Source of the DNA: Clostridia bacterium
GTDB lineage: Bacteria > Bacillota_A > Clostridia > Christensenellales > UBA1750
DNA: 17,186 bases
Direction: 5' to 3'
Assembly (NCBI GenBank): GCA_017413675.1
Contig: JAFPSR010000013.1
Location: forward strand, 1-17,186
Part shown: in pieces, positions 7,684 to 13,974 of the stretch
Numbering within the stretch: position 1 is the stretch's first letter
Layout of the letters: the number at the start of each line of letters is the position of its first letter
Translations under genes and position numbers: made by a program
The notes under the pieces: generated by a model
What the model saw: only the letters and a program-made list of their open reading frames with translations
Told to the model about the DNA's origin: nothing
Databases searched by the model: none

Positions 7684-7844
7684 GTTTCCTGCAGTGTTCC
7701 AAAGGACATTCCTACTCCAGGCATCCCGACAAATCCTGCAAAAAAATAAGTCGATTTCCGCAAATCCTTGTGGATTGGCATACCTTTTTTACTCCATATG
7801 TGGTATACTTGACAACGTGATTTTGATGCGGGAGGTAAACACGC
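7684..7844 (+). promoter_or_regulatory. Leader and extended -10 promoter of the DUF1846 gene
   Basis: The best signal is TGGTATACT at 7801-7809, an extended -10 box (TG-N-TATACT). The -35 position is weak; a TTGGCA at 7775-7780 is too far away (23 bp). GGGAGGT at 7830-7836 is a strong ribosome binding site before the ATG at 7845. The bases before the promoter are AT-rich and carry no gene that I can support. Confidence 0.5.
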
Positions 7845-9329
7845 ATGCAGCGAACCGCTTTCAATAACGAGAAATATATAGAACTGCAGTCAGCGCAGAT
7901 CCGGAAACGCCTCTCCCTGTTCGGCGATAAACTCTATCTGGAATTCGGCGGCAAGCTGTTCGATGACTTCCACGCGTCCCGCGTGATGCCCGGTTTCAAG
8001 CCGGACAGCAAAATCAACATGCTTCTCCAACTGAAAGACCAGGCGGAGGTTGTCATCGTCATCAACGCGACGGACATTGAGAAAAACAAGGTCCGCGGCG
8101 ATCTGGGGATCACCTATGACCTGGACCTCCTGCGGCTGATTGACGCGTTCCGGGAGAAAGGGCTCTATGTCCCTTCCGTTGTCATCACCCGCTTTGCCGA
8201 ACAGCCCGTCGCAGTCGCCTTTATCGACCGGCTGCGCGCCCTGGGGCTGAAAGTTTACCGCCACTATACCATTGAAGGATATCCTTCCGATATTGCCAAC
8301 ATCGTCAGCGAGCACGGCTTCGGACGGAATGAATATGTGGAAACGACCCGCCAGCTTGTAGTCGTAACCGCCCCCGGTCCCGGCAGCGGCAAGATGGCCA
8401 CCTGTTTAAGCCAGCTGTACCATGAAAACAAGCGGGGCATCAAGGCCGGATACGCGAAATTCGAGACCTTCCCCATCTGGAACCTCCCGCTGAACCATCC
8501 GATCAACCTGGCCTATGAAGCGGCAACCGCCGACCTCAACGATATCAACATGATCGACCCCTTCCATCTGGAAGCTTACGGACAGACCACGGTCAACTAT
8601 AACCGGGATGTGGAAATCTACCCGGTCCTCAATGCCATCCTGGAGAGGATTCTCGGCACCTCCCCTTACGCTTCCCCTACGGATATGGGCGTCAATATGG
8701 CCGGTTACTGCATCGAGGATGATGAGGCTGCCTGTTCCGCAGCCCGTTCCGAAATCATCCGCCGGTATTACACCGCCCTTTGTGCGGAAAAACAGGGACT
8801 GGGAACGTCTTCGGAAGCCAACAAGATCAACAGCATCATGAAGCGGGCCAACACTTCCCCTGCCGACCGTCCCGTCATCCGGGCCGCTCTGGACCGGGAA
8901 ACCGAGACCGGCGAACCGGCAGCTGCCCTCCAGCTCCCGGACGGCACGATCGTGACCGGACGGACCACGAACCTGATGGGGGCCTGTGCGGCCCTGCTGC
9001 TGAATGCCCTGAAGAAGCTGGCCGGGATCGAGGATGAAATCCATCTGATTTCTCCCCGGATTATCGAACCGCTGCAGGATCTGAAGGTCAATCATATGGG
9101 CAGCAAGAATCCCCGCCTCCATACGGACGAAGTCCTGATCGCCCTTTCCATCTGCGCTTCCACGGATCCCAAGGCCGAGGAATGCATGGCACAGCTCCAG
9201 CAGCTCTCCGGCTGCCAGGCCCATTCCAGCGTAATCCTTGCCCATGTGGACAGTAATATGTTCTCCAAGCTCGGGATCCAACTGACCTGCGAACCCAAAT
9301 ATGAGACCGAAAAACTGTATCATAAATAA
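7845..9329 (+). CDS. DUF1846 family protein, function unknown
   Basis: 494-aa cytosolic protein whose full length matches the DUF1846 family found in Bacillota and Actinobacteria; no reaction is established. The N-terminal part is alpha/beta with hydrophobic strands (VVIVINATDIEKNKVRGD near 69-86; LYVPSVVITRF near 107-117). The segment TAPGPGSGKMATCLSQ (175-190) resembles a P-loop but has Met where Ser/Thr normally follows GK, so nucleotide binding is only a possibility. Other conserved-looking blocks are KFETFPIWNLPLNHP (205-219) and DPFHLEAYG (238-246). The gene stands alone, with its own extended -10 promoter and a bidirectional terminator, convergent with pyrH, so context gives no hint. 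Nothing suggests truncation. Confidence 0.9.
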   Translation: MQRTAFNNEKYIELQSAQIRKRLSLFGDKLYLEFGGKLFDDFHASRVMPGFKPDSKINMLLQLKDQAEVVIVINATDIEKNKVRGDLGITYDLDLLRLIDAFREKGLYVPSVVITRFAEQPVAVAFIDRLRALGLKVYRHYTIEGYPSDIANIVSEHGFGRNEYVETTRQLVVVTAPGPGSGKMATCLSQLYHENKRGIKAGYAKFETFPIWNLPLNHPINLAYEAATADLNDINMIDPFHLEAYGQTTVNYNRDVEIYPVLNAILERILGTSPYASPTDMGVNMAGYCIEDDEAACSAARSEIIRRYYTALCAEKQGLGTSSEANKINSIMKRANTSPADRPVIRAALDRETETGEPAAALQLPDGTIVTGRTTNLMGACAALLLNALKKLAGIEDEIHLISPRIIEPLQDLKVNHMGSKNPRLHTDEVLIALSICASTDPKAEECMAQLQQLSGCQAHSSVILAHVDSNMFSKLGIQLTCEPKYETEKLYHK

Positions 9330-9352
9330 TCCCGAAGACACCCGAATGATAA

Positions 9353-9387
9353 AAGGACATACCGAAAAAGGTATGTCCTTCTTTCTT
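9353..9387. terminator. Bidirectional terminator between DUF1846 gene and pyrH
   Basis: An 11-bp stem (9353-9363 with 9370-9380, loop GAAAAA) is followed by a broken T-run on the plus strand (CTTCTTTCTTT) and by TTTTAT on the minus strand. It begins 24 bases after the DUF1846 gene stop and lies about 80 bases past the pyrH stop, so it can serve both convergent genes. The 9388-9462 stretch holds no gene. Confidence 0.85.
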
Positions 9388-9462
9388 TAGGCCGATCAGT
9401 CCGAAAGAACGGGCTGCCGCAGTCTCTGCAACAGTCCGTTTCCGTTCTGTATTGACGAATCC

Positions 9463-10215
9463 CTATTCGTTGTCATCCACAATGGTCCCTACGTTTTCCC
9501 CGTCAAGAACCCTGCCGATATTTTCCGGCTGGGCCAGGGCAAACGTCAGGATCGGCAGCTTATGATCCATACAGATGGCTACGGCAGCCAGATCCATCAG
9601 GCGGTACCGCTTCTCAATCACATTCATAAAGGAAGTATGGTAGATCGGTTCCGGCTTGATATACGGCTTGCCGGGTTCCGGTTTCGCATTCGGGTCCGCC
9701 GTGTACAGGTAGTCGATGGACTTCCCGCACAAAAGCGCGTCCGCCCCGATTTCCACCGACCGAAGGGCTGCCGCGGTATCGGTACTGAAAAACGGGTGCC
9801 CGGTCCCGGCGGCAAAGATGACAATCTTCCCGCCGTCGAGCGCCTGTACCGCTTCCCGGTAGGTATACGGCTGGGCAAACGCATTCATTTCGATCGCCGT
9901 CATTACCATCGCGGAAACCGCGCTGTGGAGTCTTAACGAGACCCGGTTGATGACTTCGCTCATATACATGGCATTGATCACCGTGGCCAGCATCCCCATG
10001 TGGTCCGCAACCGTCGCATCCATTTCGGCACCCTGTCTTCCGCGCCAGATGTTTCCCGCACCGATCACCAGGCCGATGCTGGTTCCCTGTTCCACAGCCC
10101 GGACCAGCTGTTCCGCGATTCGGTCGCAGTGGGCATCGTCAAAGATCTTTCCGTCCTTGTTCTCATTGGCGAGCGCTTCCCCGCTCAGTTTGATCAAAAC
10201 CCGTCTGTATTTCAT
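9463..10215 (-). CDS. pyrH: UMP kinase
   Basis: 250-aa amino acid kinase-fold enzyme that phosphorylates UMP to UDP, an essential step of pyrimidine nucleotide synthesis; bacterial forms are hexameric. Motifs: KLSGEAL (9-15), GAGNIWRGR (52-60), DHMGM (71-75), GTGHPFFSTDT (137-147) and YTADP (171-175). The start ATG has GGGGGGA just upstream. It follows tsf on the same strand, as in the widespread rpsB-tsf-pyrH order, but an intrinsic terminator lies in the 68-base gap and ends only about 25 bases before the ATG, leaving no space for a promoter. frr, the usual next gene, is not present; a convergent terminator follows instead. Confidence 0.97.
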   Translation of the reverse strand: MKYRRVLIKLSGEALANENKDGKIFDDAHCDRIAEQLVRAVEQGTSIGLVIGAGNIWRGRQGAEMDATVADHMGMLATVINAMYMSEVINRVSLRLHSAVSAMVMTAIEMNAFAQPYTYREAVQALDGGKIVIFAAGTGHPFFSTDTAAALRSVEIGADALLCGKSIDYLYTADPNAKPEPGKPYIKPEPIYHTSFMNVIEKRYRLMDLAAVAICMDHKLPILTFALAQPENIGRVLDGENVGTIVDDNE

Positions 10216-10236
10216 ATGGATCCCCCCGCTGTTTGT

Positions 10237-10272
10237 AAAAACACCCCATTTGTTTTCAGCAAATGGGGTGTT
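10237..10272 (-). terminator. Intrinsic terminator/attenuator between tsf and pyrH
   Basis: A perfect 13-bp stem (10240-10252 with 10260-10272, 7-base loop) followed on the minus strand by Ts (complement of 10237-10241). It lies 12 bases after the tsf stop and about 20-25 bases before the pyrH start, so it must reduce transcription from tsf into pyrH unless it is read through or melted. Confidence 0.88.
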
Positions 10273-10283
10273 GATCGGTTGGC

Positions 10284-10937
10284 TTAAGCCTTGGTCTGTG
10301 CCATTACTTCTTCCGCGAAATTATCCTGTCTCTTCTGGAGGCCTTCACCCATCTCGTAACGAACGAAACGACGGATGGAGATGTTCTCGCCGGTGGTCTG
10401 CACTTTTTCGATGACCAGCTGGGAGATGGTCTTGTCGGGATCCTTCACGAAAGCCTGGTCCATCAGGCAGTTGTCCTGATAGTACTTCTTGATGCGGCCT
10501 TCGACCATACGCTCGACGATCTTCTCGGGCTTTCCTTCGTTGAGAGCCTGGGCACGGAGGATTTCCTTTTCCTTCTCCAGGATTTCAGCAGGAACGTCTT
10601 CCGCCTTCAGATAAGCGGGATTGGCAGCAGCGATATGGATCGCGATGTCATGGACAAAAGCCTTGAATTCGGGAGTCTTGGCAACGAAGTCGGTTTCGCA
10701 GTTGACTTCAACCAGGACGCCGATCTTGCCGCCCATGTGGATGTAGCTTTCCACGATGCCTTCAGCGGTAACACGGGAACCCTTCTTGCTGGCGTTGGCC
10801 AGTCCTTTTTCACGCAGCAGTTCGACCGCACGCGCGAAATCCCCATCGGCTTCCACCAATGCTTTTTTGCAATCCATCATGCCGACTCCGGTCTGTGCGC
10901 GAAGTTCAGCAACTGCTTTTGCGGTAATATTCGCCAT
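10284..10937 (-). CDS. tsf: Translation elongation factor Ts
   Basis: 217-aa guanine nucleotide exchange factor for EF-Tu. The N-terminal UBA-like domain (residues 1-55) has the family signature [16 protein letters not shown]. The core contains the EF-Tu-contacting TDFVA motif (near 82-86). At 217 residues it is the short form common in Gram-positive bacteria, with a single core repeat, against about 280 in E. coli. A clean GGAGG lies before the ATG, which starts 20 bases after the rpsB stop, so the two are one operon under the promoter at 11849-11877. A strong hairpin follows the stop. Confidence 0.98.
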   Translation of the reverse strand: MANITAKAVAELRAQTGVGMMDCKKALVEADGDFARAVELLREKGLANASKKGSRVTAEGIVESYIHMGGKIGVLVEVNCETDFVAKTPEFKAFVHDIAIHIAAANPAYLKAEDVPAEILEKEKEILRAQALNEGKPEKIVERMVEGRIKKYYQDNCLMDQAFVKDPDKTISQLVIEKVQTTGENISIRRFVRYEMGEGLQKRQDNFAEEVMAQTKA

Positions 10938-10957
10938 TGTTATTTCCTCCGTACTCT

Positions 10958-11749
10958 TTATTCCTCAGTTTCAGATGCTGCCGGTTCTTCCTGTACTGCT
11001 TCCTCGGCGGCGGGGGCTTCTTCCTCAGCTGCGGGTTCTGCAGCGGGAGCTTCTTCTTCCATCTGTTCGCCCTGGCGTCCTTCGATGACGGCGTCAGCCA
11101 TCTTGCCGGCAATCAGCTTGACGGAACGGATCGCGTCGTCGTTTCCGGGGATGACATAGTCCACTTCGTCCGGATCGCAGTTGGTATCCACGATCGCAAC
11201 GATCGGGATGTTCAGGGCCCTGGCTTCCAGAACAGCAATGTGCTCCTTACGGGGGTCAACAACAAACAGGGCACCGGGCAGGTCCTTCATTTCGCGGATA
11301 CCGCCCAGGTTGTTCTGCAGTTTTTCACGCTCGAGCTGCAGTTTGGCAACTTCCTTCTTGGGAAGGAGATTGAACTGTCCGTTGGCTTCCATCTCATCAA
11401 TCTCTTTCAGACGTGCAATACGGGTCTTGATGGTACGGAAGTTGGTCAGCATACCGCCGAGCCAACGGTTGTTCACGTAGAACATGTTGCAGCGCTTGGC
11501 TTCCTGTTCTACGGATTCCTGTGCCTGCTTCTTGGTGCCGACAAACAGGATGGACTTGCCTTCCGCGGCTACATCACGGATGAACATGTAAGCTTCGTCC
11601 GCTTTACGGACCGTCTTCTGCAGGTCGATGATGTAGATCCCGTTGCGCTCCGTGAAGATGTAGGGAGCCATCTTGGGGTTCCAGCGGCGGGTCTGGTGTC
11701 CGAAATGCACACCTGCTTCGAGCAACTGTTTCATGGAAATAACAGCCAT
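10958..11749 (-). CDS. rpsB: 30S ribosomal protein S2
   Basis: 263-aa S2, a component of the 30S head-body junction. The start [19 protein letters not shown] is the textbook N-terminus and has AAGGAGG about 10 bases upstream; the reading frame opens 20 codons earlier, but that part overlaps the ribosome binding site and is not S2. The core through [16 protein letters not shown] is fully conserved. The last 35 or so residues are an acidic Glu/Ala/Pro-rich tail, a disordered extension seen in many Bacillota S2 proteins. First gene of the rpsB-tsf unit. Confidence 0.98.
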   Translation of the reverse strand: MAVISMKQLLEAGVHFGHQTRRWNPKMAPYIFTERNGIYIIDLQKTVRKADEAYMFIRDVAAEGKSILFVGTKKQAQESVEQEAKRCNMFYVNNRWLGGMLTNFRTIKTRIARLKEIDEMEANGQFNLLPKKEVAKLQLEREKLQNNLGGIREMKDLPGALFVVDPRKEHIAVLEARALNIPIVAIVDTNCDPDEVDYVIPGNDDAIRSVKLIAGKMADAVIEGRQGEQMEEEAPAAEPAAEEEAPAAEEAVQEEPAASETEE

Positions 11750-11777
11750 TTGAGTTTTTCCTCCTTGTTTTTTCCTC

Positions 11778-11825
11778 CTCTGATGAGTATTCCAACGCTC
11801 TGCGCACAAGGCTTATCCATCAGAG
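11778..11825 (-). promoter_or_regulatory. rpsB 5' leader stem, possible autoregulatory RNA
   Basis: On the minus strand the roughly 93-base leader contains CTCTGATG and CATCAGAG (complements of 11818-11825 and 11778-11785), an 8-bp perfect helix closing a 32-base internal segment, directly before the first of two AGGAGG-like sites. S2 autoregulation through a leader is known in gammaproteobacteria; whether this stem does the same is inference. Confidence 0.4.
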
Positions 11826-11832
11826 TGTGTAT

Positions 11833-11869
11833 TTTACACGCAAATGATATTTTATCATTTGCGCGTAAA
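11833..11869. repeat. 37-nt imperfect palindrome over the rpsB -10 box
   Basis: 11833-11849 pairs with 11853-11869 with one mismatch (17-nt arms, 3-base loop). It covers the -10 box of the rpsB promoter and lies just downstream of the ruvX-DUF1292 gene. It could be an operator for a dimeric protein, or the 3' hairpin of the upstream operon, though no proper T-run follows on the minus strand. Confidence 0.6.
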
Positions 11870-11877
11870 GATCGCAA
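11849..11877 (-). promoter_or_regulatory. SigA-type promoter of rpsB-tsf
   Basis: On the minus strand: TTGCGA (complement of 11872-11877), 17-bp spacer, TAAAAT (complement of 11849-11854). This predicts a leader of about 93 bases before rpsB. The box lies in the gap after the ruvX-DUF1292 stop. Confidence 0.65.
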
Positions 11878-11936
11878 GTTAAGTTTTTACATATTCCCCG
11901 GGCCGGAATCCTGCATCCTTCCCGGGTTTCGCGGTT

Positions 11937-12230
11937 CTAGAGATCCCCGTCCTCCAGGGCTTCCATCTCTTCCAGGTACATCTGGTACAGGGTATCGAGC
12001 AGTTCCTCATCCTCGACCCCTTCATAGGTATCCATCTCTTCCGTATCCCCCGGGATAATCTTGAGGGCAACCAGTTCCCCTTCCTCATCGTCTGCAGGTT
12101 CCAGTCCTTCTACGGGTACTACCATCGCATAATCCGCATCCTCGTAATGCAGGGTGATTTCATGCTGGAATTTGACCGTTTTCCCTTCCTCGTTCACGAG
12201 TTCCACGATTCTTTCCATATCTTCCGACAT
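11937..12230 (-). other. Possible internally started DUF1292 protein
   Basis: Within the fused frame, the ATG at 12230 begins a 97-aa product with the length and N-terminus of stand-alone DUF1292 proteins (YrzB type, function unknown). The preceding AAAGGCGG differs from the consensus ribosome binding site by one base and has a 6-base spacer. It may be a relic of the separate gene or an active second start. Confidence 0.45.
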
Positions 12231-12686
12231 ATTTTTCCGCCTTTCCTGCCGTCGCAAAAAACTTTCCAGGATAATAACCGCCGACAGGCGGTCTATCACT
12301 TCTTTCCGATGCTGCCTGCTCATCCCCGATTCCAGGAGGATCTTTTCCGCCGAAACCGTCGTCAGCCGTTCATCCTCGAAGAGAATGGGAAGGTCTGTCT
12401 TTTCCTGCAGCTGCCGGGCAAATACACGGCTTCGCTCCGCCGCGAACCCGTAGGACCCGTCCATATTCCGCGGCAATCCGACCAGGATCGCCTGTACATT
12501 CCGTTCCCCGGCTGTTTTCAGGATCTTGGCGATATCTTCTTCCGGTTTCTTCCGGTATACCGTATCCACCCCATGGGCAGCGATTCCCAGATCGTCACTG
12601 CCTGCGATCCCGATCCGCCGTTCCCCGACATCCAGGGAAAGCAGCCTCGTATAGGCTTCCGGTTCCGGGAGCTTGGTATATTTCAT
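11937..12686 (-). CDS. ruvX: RuvX (YqgF) fused in frame to a DUF1292 domain
   Basis: 249-aa single frame. Residues 1-152 are RuvX/YqgF, an RNase H-fold nuclease linked to pre-16S rRNA 5' maturation and annotated as a Holliday junction resolvase: D19 (LSLDVGERRIG), FEDERLTT (103-110) and D132 (IDRLSA) form the acidic active site. Residues 153-249 are a complete acidic DUF1292 domain (MSEDMERIVEL...), normally a separate gene directly after ruvX. No stop codon separates them. AAAGGCGG lies 6 bases before the internal ATG (12230), so free DUF1292 protein may also be made. The start ATG shares a base with the aldo/keto reductase stop (TGATG), with AAGGTG just upstream, implying translational coupling. 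The two domains are secure; the fusion is seen directly, but whether a full-length protein accumulates is inference. Confidence 0.9.
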   Translation of the reverse strand: MKYTKLPEPEAYTRLLSLDVGERRIGIAGSDDLGIAAHGVDTVYRKKPEEDIAKILKTAGERNVQAILVGLPRNMDGSYGFAAERSRVFARQLQEKTDLPILFEDERLTTVSAEKILLESGMSRQHRKEVIDRLSAVIILESFLRRQERRKNMSEDMERIVELVNEEGKTVKFQHEITLHYEDADYAMVVPVEGLEPADDEEGELVALKIIPGDTEEMDTYEGVEDEELLDTLYQMYLEEMEALEDGDL

Positions 12687-13642
12687 CAGATCACCTTGAT
12701 ATAAAAATTCGGGCACACGGTGGCGCAGTATCCGCACAGTGCGCACTTGTCCCGGTCAACGCATGCCTTTCCGTTCCGCAGGGTCAGCGCATGCTGCCGG
12801 CAGCGCTGCACACACTTCCCGCACCCTTCGCACCACTCCTCAATCAGGAGCTGCCGGTCCTTGCGTCGGGCCAGTTTTTCATCCGGGTCCATGCCCAGGA
12901 ACAGGCTGGCACAGTAGTCAATCTCCTCCGGATCCTGCATCCCGATCACGATGGTATCGAAAAGATCAACATCCATACAGTGACGGATTGCTTCCTTGCG
13001 GGAAGAGATCAGATGCCCTCCCCCCAGGGCTTTCATGCATTCCGTCCCTTTCCCGGCTGCCCGGATTCCGCTCAGTGCCTCTGCCATTTCCTCCCGGCTC
13101 CCGTCCGCGATCCCGATCCCGGCCTGGTTGTAGATGGCAAAAACGATATCCACGTACGGGTTGCGTGCGCAGGCACGGACACAGTCAATAAAATGGGTGG
13201 AAACCCCGACCGCCCCGATATACCCTTCTTCCTTCTTCTTCGTCAGGTACTCCAGGGCCTTCTCATGTCCGCGCAGTGTATAGAGGCTTTCCTGCTCATG
13301 GAGCATGAATACGTCAATATAGTCCCGCCCGATCCCCCGGACGGCTTTCGTAAATGCCTCTTCGGCCGTTGCTTCATCCCAGGCATAGGCTTTTGTCTGT
13401 ACCTTCAGGGGGACTTCGGCAAGGGCGCGGCGGATATACGGGTACGTTTCATACAGCTGCGACGTATCCACGAAATCGATCCCGTATTTTTCGCAGGCAT
13501 ATATAAGTAAGCGTGCGCCACTTTCATAAGATAACGCACGCTGTAATGGGCCCATGGTTAAGGTGCCGAAGGCCAAGGCGGGAACCTGGATCCCGCTTTT
13601 GCCCAGGCTTGTCGAACCGATTTTGTTACAGGTCCTTGACAT
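12686..13642 (-). CDS. Aldo/keto reductase with C-terminal 2x[4Fe-4S] ferredoxin domain
   Basis: 318-aa fusion-type reductase (COG1453-like). The barrel carries the aldo/keto reductase tetrad D59 (FVDTSQLY), Y64, K84 (QTKAY) and H115 (MLHEQ). The C-terminal 50 residues hold two CxxCxxCxxxC motifs: C271, C274, C277, C281 and C300, C303, C306, C310, the second ending in CP. Such proteins presumably pass electrons between Fe-S centres and a barrel substrate, but none is assigned here. The start is uncertain: ATG at 13642 overlaps the end of ireB by 17 bases and has GGAGG only at a long 15-base spacing; a start 10 codons earlier (13672) is possible. The stop overlaps the ruvX ATG. It sits between genes that are normally adjacent. 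Confidence 0.88.
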   Translation of the reverse strand: MSRTCNKIGSTSLGKSGIQVPALAFGTLTMGPLQRALSYESGARLLIYACEKYGIDFVDTSQLYETYPYIRRALAEVPLKVQTKAYAWDEATAEEAFTKAVRGIGRDYIDVFMLHEQESLYTLRGHEKALEYLTKKKEEGYIGAVGVSTHFIDCVRACARNPYVDIVFAIYNQAGIGIADGSREEMAEALSGIRAAGKGTECMKALGGGHLISSRKEAIRHCMDVDLFDTIVIGMQDPEEIDYCASLFLGMDPDEKLARRKDRQLLIEEWCEGCGKCVQRCRQHALTLRNGKACVDRDKCALCGYCATVCPNFYIKVI

Positions 13643-13889
13643 AGGAGCGAACCAGTTCCTCCAGCAGTTCATCCCGTTCGATGCGGCGGATCAGGTGCCG
13701 GGCATTGTTGTAGGATGTGATATAGGTCGGATCGCCGGACATGATATACCCGACAATCTGATTGATCGGGTCATATCCCTTCTGCTGTAAGGCATGGTAC
13801 ACCTGCGTAAGAATACTGTGGGCATTCAGGACAGGTTCCGCTTCTCCGTTCGGATTAAAGCGCATTGTATCATTCAGAGAATCCGCCAT
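13626..13889 (-). CDS. ireB: IreB family regulatory phosphoprotein (UPF0297/DUF965)
   Basis: 87-aa small cytosolic protein. Sequence blocks [20 protein letters not shown] (38-57) and [21 protein letters not shown] (61-81) are the hallmark of the family. In Enterococcus faecalis IreB is phosphorylated on an N-terminal threonine by the PASTA kinase IreK and restrains cell-wall stress (cephalosporin) resistance; the matching residue here is T8 before MRF. The ATG at 13889 has a perfect AAAGGAGG; the frame opens 26 codons earlier, but that part contains the promoter. In B. subtilis and relatives the order is alaS-ireB-ruvX-DUF1292; here alaS is replaced upstream by an unrelated FAD enzyme, and a reductase gene follows. 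Confidence 0.93.
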   Translation of the reverse strand: MADSLNDTMRFNPNGEAEPVLNAHSILTQVYHALQQKGYDPINQIVGYIMSGDPTYITSYNNARHLIRRIERDELLEELVRSYVKDL

Positions 13890-13938
13890 AAGGATATCCT
13901 CCTTTCCAGCAAGACGGGACCACTTTTCAACCAATATA

Positions 13939-13967
13939 ATTATACTATAGGCTTCCCCCAAATTCAA
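13939..13967 (-). promoter_or_regulatory. SigA promoter of the ireB operon
   Basis: On the minus strand: TTGAAT (complement of 13962-13967), 17-bp spacer, perfect TATAAT (complement of 13939-13944). It starts 8 bases after the stop of the FAD oxidoreductase gene and lies about 50 bases before the ireB ATG. It should drive ireB, the reductase and ruvX-DUF1292. Confidence 0.8.
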
Positions 13968-13974
13968 TCATCAA

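Noticed and set aside
7575..7781. 68-codon minus-strand frame between rnpB and the DUF1846 gene, with a hydrophobic stretch
   Set aside because: It crosses the rnpB terminator, has no ribosome binding site I can support and resembles no family.
7775..7814. TTGGCA and TTGACA as -35 boxes for the DUF1846 gene
   Set aside because: TTGGCA is 23 bases from TATACT, outside the working range; TTGACA lies downstream of that box and has no -10 box 16-18 bases after it.
9388..9462. Possible structured RNA after pyrH (7-bp AGAACGG/CCGTTCT pairing)
   Set aside because: The pairing is short, the loop is large and there is no U-tract or conserved motif; it is not distinguishable from chance by eye.
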